A stretch of DNA of 38,718 bases from positions 1 to 38,718 of the forward strand of contig DYOB01000013.1 in NCBI GenBank assembly GCA_020720765.1. The letters run 5' to 3'. The notes under the pieces are model-generated. The model was not told where the DNA came from, ran no database searches, and saw only the letters and a program-made list of their open reading frames with translations. Of this stretch, positions 1 to 7,574 are shown piece by piece. This DNA comes from Borreliella garinii. Its GTDB lineage: Bacteria > Spirochaetota > Spirochaetia > JABEVK01. A program made the translations under genes and the position numbers. Positions within the stretch are counted from its first letter, which is position 1, and every line of letters begins with the position of its first letter.

Positions 1-57
1 CCGTGGCAAATATTAGGAACAAACCCCCAAAGAGAAAATACTGATTACCTGAAACTT

Positions 58-270
58 CGTTTCTCGTAGAGGCGCTGTGAAGCTCAGGCACGGAGGGCTG
101 GTGGTGGGGCTACAAATGGGGCGGTAAACAGGGTGGAGATAATGGATAATATGGAGATAATGGAACTTGTTCAATCCCCATAACGAGCACTGATTATTAG
201 CCACAAAGAACTCATGGAACACAAAGCAAAGTTATCCGCAGATTCCGCAGATTGACGGTTACCGCGTTTC
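58..270. repeat. Dispersed repeat unit, left copy (A)
   Basis: The stretch 134-270 reappears in the same orientation at 38589-38717 with few changes. It carries a GGAGATAATGGATAATAT-type segment, TGGAACTTG (161-169), then a CACAAAG...AACACAAAG...ATCCGCAGATT block (201-253). The left copy has CCGCAGATT twice in tandem, the right copy once, so they differ by about 8 bases in length (137 versus 129). The unit seems to begin at CGTTTC (58), and the same CGTTTC recurs at 265, giving a period of about 207 bases. The reverse complement, with CTTTGTGTTC and TTCTTTGTGG plus ATCTGCGG, resembles a degenerate intergenic repeat style seen in many unrelated genomes; that comparison is from memory. No open frame here looks coding. 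Confidence 0.85.
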
Positions 271-400
271 CCGCAGAGCTGCGGAGGGAGAGAGGCGCGG
301 AGAGCTGGTGGTGGGGGAACGAGTGTGGCGGGTACACTGTGATGATAGTAGATATAATGGTGATATTGGAACCTGATAAATCCTCACAAACCCGCCCTGT
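265..400. repeat. Dispersed repeat, second partial copy (B)
   Basis: This partial copy follows copy A head to tail. It shares CGTTTC with CG(T/C)AGAG just after it, the GCTGGTGGTGGGG segment (99-111 in copy A, 304-316 here), and the GGAAC(C/T)TG core (368-375 here). It then carries CTCACAAACC (383-392), which is absent from copy A but present in the right-hand flank at 38408-38417. The distance from TTGGAACCTG to CTCACAAACC is 17 bases in both places. It ends next to the terminator that precedes the flagellin promoter. Confidence 0.65.
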
Positions 401-403
401 GAT

Positions 404-441
404 GGGCCTGCGACAAGGCCCCAAAAATTTTTTATTTTTTT
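404..441 (+). terminator. Intrinsic terminator upstream of the flagellin operon
   Basis: GGGCCT (404-409) pairs with AGGCCC (416-421) around a six-base loop, followed by a T-rich tract with runs at 428-433 and 435-441. It sits about 10 bases before the flagellin promoter and would stop any transcription arriving from the repeat region on the left. Confidence 0.65.
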
Positions 442-451
442 AAATTTCCGC

Positions 452-479
452 TAAAGTTCAGGTATATTCGTGCCGACAA
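452..479 (+). promoter_or_regulatory. Sigma-28 (FliA/WhiG-type) promoter of flaB
   Basis: TAAAGTTC at 452-459 and GCCGACAA at 472-479 match the flagellar sigma-28 consensus (TAAA, about 15 bases, GCCGATAA) with a spacing of 16 from TAAA and a single mismatch in the -10. It lies 88 bases before the flaB start codon, as expected for a class 3 flagellar gene. No comparable site is seen before the second flagellin gene. Confidence 0.8.
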
Positions 480-567
480 TAACTAAGGAGTTCCAAACGG
501 AATTGGAATTCAATCGGATGTTATCCGAACCCCCCAGCTTGATTCTGAGTATTCACGGAGGAATACA

Positions 568-1428
568 ATGATCATAAACCACAACATGAGTGCGCTGTTT
601 GCACAGCGTCAGCTCAAGGTCACCAATGGTGACGTCACCAAGGATATGGAGAAGCTCGCCAGCGGGTACCGGATTAACCGGGCCGGTGACGATGCATCGG
701 GTCTTGCCGTTTCTGAGAAGATGCGGTCCCAGATCCGGGGCCTTAACCAGGCCAGCCAGAATGCCTCTAACGGCATTAGCTTCATCCAGACCACAGAGGG
801 ATACCTTCAAGAGTCTCAGGACATTCTCCAGCGTATGCGGGAGCTTGCCGTACAGGCTGCTAACGGTATCTATACCGCCGAAGACCGGATGCAGATCCAG
901 GTCGAAGTCAGCCAGCTCGTCGACGAAGTCGACCGGGTAGCACTTCATGCCCAGTTCAACGGTATGAATATGCTTACCGGTTCCTTTGCACGGGATGAAG
1001 GCAACAACGTGATAACCGCGTCCATGTGGTTCCACATCGGTGCCAACGCTGATCAGCGTGTACAGGTCTATATCCAGACCATGACCGCAACGGCTCTTTC
1101 CCTCAAGGGTGTGTCGGACAATTCCATGATGACCCTTGTCAGTCCCGAGTTTGCGAACCAGGCCATTATGACCTTGGATTCCGCCCTTCAAACCATTTCC
1201 AAACATAGGGCCGACCTCGGCGCCTACCAAAACCGTTTGGAATTTGCCGTAAAAGGTCTGGATATAGGCGCTGAAAACCTTCAGGCTGCCGAAAGCCGGA
1301 TCCGTGACGCGGACATGGCTCGTCAGATGGTTGACTACACGAAGAACCAGATTCTGGTTCAGAGTGGAACCGCTATGCTGGCCCAGGCGAACACGCGTTC
1401 ACAAAGCGTCTTGCAACTTCTCGGGTAA
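568..1428 (+). CDS. flaB: FlaB-type periplasmic flagellin (first copy)
   Basis: This is a core filament subunit of the spirochaete periplasmic flagellum. The 286-residue protein has only the conserved N-terminal (about 1-140) and C-terminal (about 190-286) flagellin helices, with a short variable middle and no D2/D3 insertion, as usual for FlaB. It starts MIINHNMSA and ends in the helical region that forms the filament core (SQSVLQLLG). No signal peptide is present, consistent with export by the flagellar type III apparatus. The start ATG is preceded by CGGAGGAA (555-562). Transcription most likely starts from the sigma-28 promoter at 452-479 and ends at the hairpin at 1443-1470. A close paralogue follows. 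Confidence 0.96.
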   Translation: MIINHNMSALFAQRQLKVTNGDVTKDMEKLASGYRINRAGDDASGLAVSEKMRSQIRGLNQASQNASNGISFIQTTEGYLQESQDILQRMRELAVQAANGIYTAEDRMQIQVEVSQLVDEVDRVALHAQFNGMNMLTGSFARDEGNNVITASMWFHIGANADQRVQVYIQTMTATALSLKGVSDNSMMTLVSPEFANQAIMTLDSALQTISKHRADLGAYQNRLEFAVKGLDIGAENLQAAESRIRDADMARQMVDYTKNQILVQSGTAMLAQANTRSQSVLQLLG

Positions 1429-1442
1429 GGTTTTATACTTAA

Positions 1443-1472
1443 GGCAGGGCTTCGGCCCTGTCTTATTTGCTC
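1443..1472 (+). terminator. Intrinsic terminator after flaB copy 1
   Basis: GGCAGGGC (1443-1450) pairs with GCCCTGTC (1455-1462), an 8-bp stem with one G-T pair and a TTCG tetraloop, followed by a moderately T-rich stretch. It lies 14 bases after the flagellin stop codon, so the first flagellin is probably made largely from a monocistronic mRNA. Confidence 0.75.
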
Positions 1473-1491
1473 TTTGACATCAGTACTCTTC

Positions 1492-1641
1492 ATCTTGCTA
1501 CCCAAGGAGATCAGGATTGGATAAGTCCGGTCTTTTTCTCCTTGGGATCTGGGATTTGTCCGACATTCTGACGCGGATAGTGAGCGGCTTACCCCAGTGA
1601 GCAAGATTGGGCAAGGGATTGCCCTTTAAAATCAAGGAGGG
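1492..1641 (+). promoter_or_regulatory. Structured leader of the second flagellin gene
   Basis: Three inverted repeats lie between the terminator and the second flagellin. ATCTTGCT (1492-1499) pairs with AGCAAGAT (1600-1607). CCCAAGGAGA (1501-1510) pairs with TCTCCTTGGG (1537-1546). GGGCAA (1609-1614) pairs with TTGCCC (1619-1624), ten bases before the ribosome-binding site AAGGAGGG (1634-1641). A perfect TTGACA is present at 1474-1479, but no good -10 follows at 16-18 bases and no sigma-28 site was found, so the promoter is unresolved. The pairing suggests a folded 5' leader; its role is unknown. Confidence 0.5.
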
Positions 1642-1648
1642 TACGTAT

Positions 1649-2512
1649 ATGATTATTAACCACAACATGAGCGCCATTAACACCAATAGGGTTTTGGGAG
1701 TCGTTCAGGGGGATCTTTCAAGAAACCTCGAGAAACTTTCAAGCGGCATGAGGATCAACAAAGCGGGTGATGACGCTTCGGGTTTGGCTGTATCTGAGAA
1801 GATGCGCAGTCAGATTCGGGGTTTAAACCAGGCGGAGAAGAACATCCAGAACGGGGTGAGCTTCATTCAGACAACTGAAGGTTACCTTCAAGCCACCACG
1901 GACATCATCCAGAGGATCCGGGAGCTTGCTGTACAGTCTGCCAACGGTATCTATAGCGATGTAGACCGTATTCAGATCCAGGTCGAAGTGAGCCAACTCG
2001 TGGATGAGGTAAACCGGATTGCTAAGCACGCTCAGTTTAACGGAATGAATATGCTCACCGGCAGATTTACCCGTAAAGAAAGTACCGGTCCTGATGGTGA
2101 TGAGGGCGGACTCAGACTCCATGTCGGTGCCAATGTTGATCAGTCAGAGACAATCTTCATTGGTAGCATGGGCGCCGAAGATCTGAAAATGGTCTCTGAT
2201 CAAGGCACTGCGATGTCGATTGGAAAACCTGAGGATGCCAACATTGCGTTGACGACCCTGGACGCCGCATTGCTTATCGTTAACAAGCAGCGCGCCGACC
2301 TCGGAGCATACCAGAACCGGTTCGAATTGGCCGCTAAGGGTGTTGCTGTTGCTTCGGAGAACATTACCGCAGCAGAATCCCGGATCCGGGACGTGAACAT
2401 GGCTTCTGAGATGGTCGAGTACACAAAGAACTCGATTCTCACACAGGCTGGAACCGCTATGTTGGCACAGTCCAATGTTCGGGCCCAGTCAGTCATGCAG
2501 CTCTTGGGTTAA
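1649..2512 (+). CDS. flaB: FlaB-type periplasmic flagellin (second copy)
   Basis: This second core flagellin of 287 residues is clearly paralogous to the first, with near-identical N-terminal helices and the same ending ([10 protein letters not shown] versus [10 protein letters not shown]). The start was set at ATG 1649, because the motif MIINHNMSA begins there and AAGGAGGG (1634-1641) precedes it; a longer reading from 1607 would add 14 non-conserved residues. The variable centre differs from copy 1 and is slightly longer. Spirochaetes commonly carry several FlaB isoforms that co-assemble. Its leader has no sigma-28 promoter like copy 1, so the two may be expressed differently. flaG follows after 101 bases. 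Confidence 0.96.
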   Translation: MIINHNMSAINTNRVLGVVQGDLSRNLEKLSSGMRINKAGDDASGLAVSEKMRSQIRGLNQAEKNIQNGVSFIQTTEGYLQATTDIIQRIRELAVQSANGIYSDVDRIQIQVEVSQLVDEVNRIAKHAQFNGMNMLTGRFTRKESTGPDGDEGGLRLHVGANVDQSETIFIGSMGAEDLKMVSDQGTAMSIGKPEDANIALTTLDAALLIVNKQRADLGAYQNRFELAAKGVAVASENITAAESRIRDVNMASEMVEYTKNSILTQAGTAMLAQSNVRAQSVMQLLG

Positions 2513-2559
2513 GTTTTCCAAAAGAGATTTCTGGACGTTGTCTCTTAAGGATTTGGGAA

Positions 2560-2600
2560 GGGACAGGGGCCGCGTCCCCCTTTCTCTCCTTTTTGGTTTT
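2560..2600 (+). terminator. Possible weak terminator or attenuator before flaG
   Basis: GGGAC (2560-2564) can pair with GTCCC (2574-2578) around a nine-base loop, followed by C/T-rich sequence with short T runs to about 2600. The stem is short and the T tract interrupted, so partial read-through from flaB into flaG-fliD is an inference only. Confidence 0.3.
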
Positions 2601-2613
2601 GTAGGAGGCTTGT

Positions 2614-2973
2614 ATGTCGCAAGATATGATCAGTCCCGCCATTTCGGCGGTGCAGAATGTACTTCCCGGCCAGGATTTAACCAGGGTAACTAGACCGGTT
2701 CAAAAAATCGATACCCCTTCTCCTGAGCATTTTCAGGCCATGGAAAATACGCACTCGGAAATCCGCAAGGTTGTTGAAGACCTTGCGAAAATCAGCAATA
2801 GCCTCAATAAAAGACTGGATTTCCACGTCATTCACGATACTAACCAGGTCATTGTCAGGGTTATCAATTCCGAGACAAATGAGGTTATCAGACAGCTTCC
2901 TCCGGAAGCCCTGCTTAGATTGCACGCAAGAATCCAGGAAGCCGTGGGCTTGCTTTTCGACGAAACGATTTAA
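2614..2973 (+). CDS. flaG: FlaG family flagellar protein
   Basis: This 119-residue protein has a disordered N-terminal half and a C-terminal FlaG domain (about 60-119) containing the family pattern of V-I-V-R-V-I-N, then E-T-N-E-V-I-R-Q-L-P-P-E. FlaG proteins affect filament length in other bacteria and are usually encoded beside flagellin and fliD, as here. The ribosome-binding site is GTAGGAGG (2601-2608) before ATG 2614. The fliD start follows three bases after the stop, so the two are almost certainly co-translated. Confidence 0.9.
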   Translation: MSQDMISPAISAVQNVLPGQDLTRVTRPVQKIDTPSPEHFQAMENTHSEIRKVVEDLAKISNSLNKRLDFHVIHDTNQVIVRVINSETNEVIRQLPPEALLRLHARIQEAVGLLFDETI

Positions 2974-2976
2974 CCC

Positions 2977-4977
2977 ATGTCAGATATGAGCATACCCGGT
3001 GTATCCAGCCGGTACAACACCCAGAAACTCATTGCCGACCTGATGGAGGTCGAGCGTCAAAAACTGACGCGTCTTGAAACAGAAAAAACACAATACCAGG
3101 ATATGAAGACTGTCTGGCAGGGGCTCAGCCGGCGTATGCAGACCCTGCGCGACGCTACACGAAAACTCTACGGTTTTGAGTCCCCATTCCTCAATAAAAT
3201 CGGTGAATCCACCCAAGCGGGTGCGGTGACTCTCAGTCCTACGCGAGCCGCGGTTGAAGGCCAGTGGAAACTCAAGGTCCTACAGGTAGCAACTGCTGAC
3301 AGGTTTATGAGTAAAGAACTTCCCCTCGATGCTACTGCTCCGGCGGGTGATTACCTCTTTCGCGTGGGTGATAAAGAAATCACAGTACCGTTCCGCGGAG
3401 GCAGGCTCAACCTTCTCGTGGATGCGATTAACGCCCGGGGTAGGGACTACCTGCGCTCGAGCCTTATCCGAACGACGGCTGAAAGCCAGGTGATGACTAT
3501 TGAATCCCTTAAACTGGGTTCCGCCAACAGGCTTGAATTTCTGGGACCAGCCAGGGACTGGAGCGTGCAGGCGGGCTTGATGGCACCCAACACGAGTGCA
3601 GACAGAATTGTACCCCTTAGCGCTTCAGCCTCACGAGTTTTGTCCGCACCGAATTCGGTAACTTTTGAAAACAACACAGCGGTGCTCGGCCCTGGGTCAC
3701 GCCTGACACTGCCTGTGGACGCTGAAATAAAGCCGGGCATGATGCTTGAGTTTACCGTCAGGGGCACGCCAATCACTGCACCGCCCCAGGGTGAGGTTCC
3801 ACCGGGGCTTCAACTCCCGACACCGGGAACTGTCGAGTTCCAGGATATCCGCATCCGCAACAATCCTCTCAGGACGGGTTTCCCGAATTTTACACCGTCG
3901 ACACCCCCGCCAGAGGTTCGTAATCCAAAAGTCGGGACAGTTCTCGGAGCACCTGTTGCCCTTGTACTGCCTGATTTCCCCTTGACCGCGGAAGAGAAGA
4001 CTATCCAGGTTCCTCTTGCGGGAATGACAAGGATGGAAGGCCTTCAGCTTGAAAATAAAAATACCGGCATCAGTTATACTCTGAGCAATATACGCATCTT
4101 CGACCCCAACGCGCGCGGCGAGCTTGCCCCTGTCAATGCGCAGTCGAACGCCATGGACGCTGTGTTTGAACTCGATGGAGTCCGTGTAACTCGAGGCACC
4201 AATACCATCGATGATGTTATCACTGGTGTGACTATCAATGTGAATGAAACCACCCCCGCTCCGGCCACAGTTAAGGTGACCCCGGACTATGAGAGTATCA
4301 AAGAAGGGATGATCCAGTTTGTCGGGAATTACAATAGATTCTTGGTTGACCTGCTTACCCTGACGAGCCGCAACGAATCGGTCATCAACGAGGCTACTTA
4401 CCTCACAGATACCGAGCGCGAGGAATTGCGTAAAAATATCGGGAAACTCCAGGGAGATGTCACATTGACCCAGCTCCGTTCAAGTCTCCAGCGCATCTTG
4501 ATGGATGGTTACCCGACCGGAAATCCTGCATTGAGCCTCCTCCACCAAGCAGGAATCAGTACGAACGCATCGGGTTCCACCGGAGGAAACCCCGAGGCTT
4601 CGCGGTTGCGGGGTTACTTGGAAATCAACGAAGCAAAACTCGACCAGGTAATGAGGGAAAACCTCAACCAGATAAAAAACCTTTTCGGGGTTGATACAAA
4701 CGGCGACCTGGTGATTGATAATGGTGCGGCCTATAAAATCGAAGAGTATTTGAAACCTTACCTGCAGACCGGCGGCTTCCTTCCAGCCCGTGTGACGAAT
4801 CTTGATTCGAATATTGCCAGGCAGGACCGTGAAATTAACGAATATAATAACTACCTTGTGCGCTACGAGCAGGATCTTAAACGCAAGTACGGGGCCATGG
4901 AAGGCGCACTGAACAGGATGGAGTCCACTGGCCAGGCTATTGACAACTTTTCCAGGCAAAACGGAGGCGGCAACTAG
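2977..4977 (+). CDS. fliD: Flagellar filament cap protein FliD
   Basis: FliD (HAP2) caps the growing filament and promotes flagellin folding into it. This 666-residue protein opens with the family N-terminus (SIPGVSSRYNTQKLIADLM, then a heptad-like helix), has a long variable centre with proline-rich stretches around residues 265-320, and ends in the conserved C-terminal helices rich in Asn and Gln. It is in the usual size range for spirochaete FliD. The start lies three bases after flaG without its own strong ribosome-binding site, implying translational coupling. The stop TAG overlaps the next start as TAGTG. Confidence 0.93.
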   Translation: MSDMSIPGVSSRYNTQKLIADLMEVERQKLTRLETEKTQYQDMKTVWQGLSRRMQTLRDATRKLYGFESPFLNKIGESTQAGAVTLSPTRAAVEGQWKLKVLQVATADRFMSKELPLDATAPAGDYLFRVGDKEITVPFRGGRLNLLVDAINARGRDYLRSSLIRTTAESQVMTIESLKLGSANRLEFLGPARDWSVQAGLMAPNTSADRIVPLSASASRVLSAPNSVTFENNTAVLGPGSRLTLPVDAEIKPGMMLEFTVRGTPITAPPQGEVPPGLQLPTPGTVEFQDIRIRNNPLRTGFPNFTPSTPPPEVRNPKVGTVLGAPVALVLPDFPLTAEEKTIQVPLAGMTRMEGLQLENKNTGISYTLSNIRIFDPNARGELAPVNAQSNAMDAVFELDGVRVTRGTNTIDDVITGVTINVNETTPAPATVKVTPDYESIKEGMIQFVGNYNRFLVDLLTLTSRNESVINEATYLTDTEREELRKNIGKLQGDVTLTQLRSSLQRILMDGYPTGNPALSLLHQAGISTNASGSTGGNPEASRLRGYLEINEAKLDQVMRENLNQIKNLFGVDTNGDLVIDNGAAYKIEEYLKPYLQTGGFLPARVTNLDSNIARQDREINEYNNYLVRYEQDLKRKYGAMEGALNRMESTGQAIDNFSRQNGGGN

Positions 4978-5843
4978 TGGTCATCAAAATCAACGGGAGC
5001 GAAGTTGAATGGTCGGCTCCCGGCTTTAAAGTCCTCTGCGAAGTGATCCCCGGCATCCAGGAGTGGTTGGGCCAACAGGGCTGGAGCATGAAGGGGGTTG
5101 TCTGTGACGGGATGCCGTACACAGAGGAAGACAGTCAAAAGAGTTTGGATAAATGCCAGCTTCTGGAGGTCCAAGCCGACCATTTTCCCACCCAGATGAG
5201 GGAACATATTGATCTGTTAAAGGATTTTATCGACCTGGTTATCCGGGGAATCGATAAAAAACCCGAGGAACTTCTTCTTCAAGTGCGCGAGGTATGGGTT
5301 GAACTCTCACCCGTTCTTCCCCAGGTTTTCGGGCCGGCTCTCGGACCGAGGGAAAGGTCCATCCTAGACTCTCTGAATCTGGCCATCGGTGAAGGTTGGG
5401 ACACGCTTGCAGAGATTAGAGAATCGCTGAACTCGCTTCAGGTGAGGTTAGAGCAGGTTTCAGTACTGCTGAGCCATCCTGATAAGGCTATTGTCCACCT
5501 TCGCAAAAGACTCTCGGTGCACCTCGAAAAGGCTAAGGATATCCCTTTTCTCTACCAAAGCGGACATGAAAAGGCGGCGTCTTCGGCGCTCTTGGAAACT
5601 TTAGATATCCTCGATCTTCTCTTTCTCTGGTACCAGGTCGCAGCCGTGGCGAAGGAGGTACCGGAGGAAGCACAGGAAGCCGCACGGTTTTTAAAGGAAC
5701 TCCAGGCATCATTAGAGAACGCAGACTGGATTCTTAGCGGGGATTTATTAGAATATGAGATCCTTCCCAGGCTGACATTACTTTCACAATCTGATACACT
5801 CGAAGCAAATTCAGGAGATCATGAAACTACAGGCACTGCATAA
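4977..5843 (+). CDS. Unassigned helical protein of the flagellar operon
   Basis: I do not recognise this 288-residue protein. It starts with GTG 4977, overlapping the fliD stop by one base, with GGAGG (4963-4967) as ribosome-binding site. The first 45 residues look like a small beta-containing domain (MVIKINGSEVEW). The rest is predicted mostly helical and acidic, with no signal peptide or membrane segment, so it is probably cytoplasmic. Its position directly after fliD, where many bacteria encode the flagellin chaperone FliS, makes a flagellar assembly or regulatory role plausible, but it is much longer than FliS and shows no clear FliS pattern. It overlaps the following gene by 23 bases. 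Confidence 0.8.
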   Translation: MVIKINGSEVEWSAPGFKVLCEVIPGIQEWLGQQGWSMKGVVCDGMPYTEEDSQKSLDKCQLLEVQADHFPTQMREHIDLLKDFIDLVIRGIDKKPEELLLQVREVWVELSPVLPQVFGPALGPRERSILDSLNLAIGEGWDTLAEIRESLNSLQVRLEQVSVLLSHPDKAIVHLRKRLSVHLEKAKDIPFLYQSGHEKAASSALLETLDILDLLFLWYQVAAVAKEVPEEAQEAARFLKELQASLENADWILSGDLLEYEILPRLTLLSQSDTLEANSGDHETTGTA

Positions 5844-6087
5844 CATAGAGAAAAAAAAAGAACTTCATCTGTACTACCGCAATGATTTTCTGGCAACTGC
5901 ACATTTTATCAGCAGTGATGGCCGCGATCATAAGAAGAAGATCGAGTTCAGTGTGGAAATGACCCCCACAGGCAGTAAAGAAATAAAGGTCGAATTTGTC
6001 GAAAAGATGGATTATCCGGTCCTTACCCTTGTAAAAAGTCTTAAGGAGGAAATCCGGGAGTTGGACCGAAAAGGGCTGCTTCTCTGA
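5821..6087 (+). CDS. Small unassigned protein of the flagellar operon
   Basis: This 88-residue charged protein looks soluble. The middle (about 18-60) reads as alternating beta strands and the last 25 residues as an amphipathic helix (LTLVKSLKEEIRELDRKG). It starts 23 bases inside the previous gene with AGGAG (5813-5817) ahead of ATG 5821. The strong site and tight overlap argue that it is a real, coupled gene. No family was recognised; a chaperone or adaptor for the flagellar proteins upstream is only an inference from position. Confidence 0.75.
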   Translation: MKLQALHNIEKKKELHLYYRNDFLATAHFISSDGRDHKKKIEFSVEMTPTGSKEIKVEFVEKMDYPVLTLVKSLKEEIRELDRKGLLL

Positions 6088-6113
6088 TTTTAGATTTTCC
6101 TAATCTTAGTTCA

Positions 6114-6491
6114 ATGCACCGTTGGGCGGTTATTTGGGCTGAGAACCTCCTAAAAGGCGGACTTGTCTACCTCACAGGTCCAATGGGAGCGGGAAAAACA
6201 ACACTCGCCTCTTTTTTAATCAACGCCCTTGGGAGTGAAGACCTTGTCACCAGCCCTACCTTCGCCCTGGTTCATGAGTACTCGGGTCCTCTAAAAATCT
6301 TTCATATAGACCTCTACCGTCTTCATAGTACACAAGAATTCTGGGCACTCGGTGGAGAGGATTACCTCGCTGAAGGTGCCCTTTGCCTAATCGAATGGCC
6401 GGACCGAGTCCGGGATGAACTCCCTGCGCCCCGATGGGAATTGACACTTGGTATCCAGACGAAGGGCCGAAGTCTGGAGGTTCTGCCTTGA
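6114..6491 (+). CDS. tsaE: tRNA t6A biosynthesis ATPase TsaE
   Basis: TsaE is the ATPase that works with TsaB and TsaD in making N6-threonylcarbamoyladenosine at tRNA position 37. The reading here contains the P-loop GPMGAGKTT, the TSPTFALVHEY segment, the HIDLYRL motif and the IEWPDR motif, all characteristic. From ATG 6114 the protein has 125 residues, slightly short. The homologous helix seems to begin about 10 residues earlier, but the open frame upstream offers no ATG, GTG or TTG. Only CTG 6084 or ATT 6087 (overlapping the preceding TGA) are available, so the true start may be non-canonical. tsaB overlaps the stop as TTGA. Confidence 0.92.
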   Translation: MHRWAVIWAENLLKGGLVYLTGPMGAGKTTLASFLINALGSEDLVTSPTFALVHEYSGPLKIFHIDLYRLHSTQEFWALGGEDYLAEGALCLIEWPDRVRDELPAPRWELTLGIQTKGRSLEVLP

Positions 6492-7126
6492 ACCTCCTCG
6501 CCCTCGATACTTCTTCCCCCTGGCTTATTCTCGGTACCTTAAAGGGAAACGAGACATTCATAAAGACATCTCAACCTCTGGCCTCCCATGGTGAAGAAAT
6601 TTTTAAGCATATTGATGGGATTTTGGTTGAGGCGGGATTAAGGTCCGCCGATCTGGATGGTTGCGTGGTGGGAAGCGGACCGGGTTCTTTTACTGGCACA
6701 AGGGTCGGATGGGCCGCAGTTTTAGGCTGGGCCGAAGGCTTGGGGATTCCTGCTGTATCCATTTCTACCCTAGACGCGTTGGGCTGGATGGACCTGGATT
6801 CGGGGGTGCCGGGTCTGGCGGTTCTTGACGCCCGCAGGGGTAAGTTCTACGCTGCGGTCTACGTAAAGGGAAAACGTCTGGGGAAATTCCTAGACCTCGA
6901 CCCCCTTAAGTCCGGGAATCTACCACTTCGCGTGATAGGCCCCCAGGCTAAGGATTTCATTCAAGCCGCAGGAGGCGGGGGATGGCAGGCCGTCGTTGTC
7001 TCCAGTTGGGCCCCCGGACTTTTAGCCCTCGGGGCAGATAAATTAAAGCATGGAGAGTCTATTCTAGCAGGGGAAGGACCGGTATATTTAAGGCCATACA
7101 TCGACACTCTTATAAAAAAAACTTAA
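6488..7126 (+). CDS. tsaB: tRNA t6A biosynthesis protein TsaB
   Basis: TsaB is the inactive TsaD paralogue that scaffolds the t6A-forming complex. The 212-residue reading begins MNLLALDTSS and contains GSGPGSFTGTRVGW, the family signatures. The start was set at TTG 6488, which overlaps the tsaE stop (TTGA) and has GGAGG at 6476-6480; an upstream ATG at 6434 would add 18 residues unlike the family. The tsaE-tsaB pair at the end of a flagellar operon suggests co-transcription of housekeeping and motility genes. Neither tsaD nor rimI is in this window. Confidence 0.93.
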   Translation: MNLLALDTSSPWLILGTLKGNETFIKTSQPLASHGEEIFKHIDGILVEAGLRSADLDGCVVGSGPGSFTGTRVGWAAVLGWAEGLGIPAVSISTLDALGWMDLDSGVPGLAVLDARRGKFYAAVYVKGKRLGKFLDLDPLKSGNLPLRVIGPQAKDFIQAAGGGGWQAVVVSSWAPGLLALGADKLKHGESILAGEGPVYLRPYIDTLIKKT

Positions 7127-7545
7127 AAATGTCTGCACTTGGTGTAGAGAGCCTCTTTGAAAACTCAACGAGGAAGGGTTTTCAGTAGTGAAAAATAATG
7201 CGAAAACCTCAGTTTACACGAGTAAATGAGGAATCAAGCGAGTTTTTTACGCATTGACAAAACCTCCTCAGTAGCTTTCTGAGATGGCCCGAGTTGGGGT
7301 TGGAAATGATGCGTTCATCCAGCGGCCTTTCAGGATTACAGTCAAAATTTTCAAAACGAACTTCCGGATTGAGAAGTCTGAATCCAAAAACGTTTGCACC
7401 AACAATGCCCCAGATATAAGCGCCAATAAAGATTCCAAGGAAGAAGCCTCGCAGATATCGGAAAATTTTCTTCCTTTTTAAATAAATTCCGACACAGGAA
7501 AAAACATTTCGAGACCACGAAAGAAAATACCGCGACCAAACATTG
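7127..7545. other. Convergent intergenic region
   Basis: Between tsaB (+) and the LEA14-like lipoprotein (-) lie about 420 bases. They contain a 7-bp inverted repeat, TGAAAAC (7158-7164) with GTTTTCA (7178-7184), which has no T tract. They also hold the leftward terminator at 7187-7231 and most of a doubtful small leftward gene (7209-7574). Nothing else was seen. Confidence 0.6.
7187..7231 (-). terminator. Intrinsic terminator of the leftward proS operon
   Basis: Read leftward, CCTCA-TTTAC (7231-7222) pairs with GTAAA-C-TGAGG (7217-7207), a 10-bp stem with one bulged base and a four-base loop. It is followed by TTTT, then ATTATTTTT. It lies at the end of the leftward gene series that begins at 12277, and the stop codon of the small frame at 7209 lies within the stem. 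Confidence 0.7.
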
Positions 7546-7574
7546 CTATCTAAGGCTGAATTCGCCTTCTTCAC
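7209..7574 (-). CDS. Possible small membrane protein
   Basis: This 121-residue leftward frame starts with GTG 7574, 29 bases inside the preceding gene. It encodes basic residues, one convincing membrane segment around 45-65 (GFFLGIFIGAYIWGIVGANV) and a polar tail. The stop lies in the operon terminator stem. Against it are the lack of a ribosome-binding site and no recognised family; for it are the operon direction, the segment and the near-perfect fit between the previous gene and the terminator. A TGTCAATGCG near the end, after AGGAGG, could also start a six-residue peptide, whose meaning is unclear. Confidence 0.35.
   Translation of the reverse strand: MKKANSALDSNVWSRYFLSWSRNVFSCVGIYLKRKKIFRYLRGFFLGIFIGAYIWGIVGANVFGFRLLNPEVRFENFDCNPERPLDERIISNPNSGHLRKLLRRFCQCVKNSLDSSFTRVN

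Noticed and set aside
58-400. CRISPR array in the left repeat region
   Set aside because: The repeats are long, imperfect and mosaic, the spacing is irregular, and no cas gene is present.
553-1230. Open leftward frame of 225 codons opposite the first flagellin
   Set aside because: It is entirely antisense to a conserved flagellin, lacks a ribosome-binding site and family features, and a similar frame opposite the second flagellin (1823-2122) reflects the same codon pattern.
1474-1502. Sigma-70 promoter for the second flagellin from TTGACA at 1474
   Set aside because: The -35 is perfect, but the sequence 16-18 bases downstream (around 1496-1502) has at most two or three matches to TATAAT.
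7158-7184. Terminator for tsaB
   Set aside because: The 7-bp inverted repeat has a 13-base loop and no T tract in either direction.
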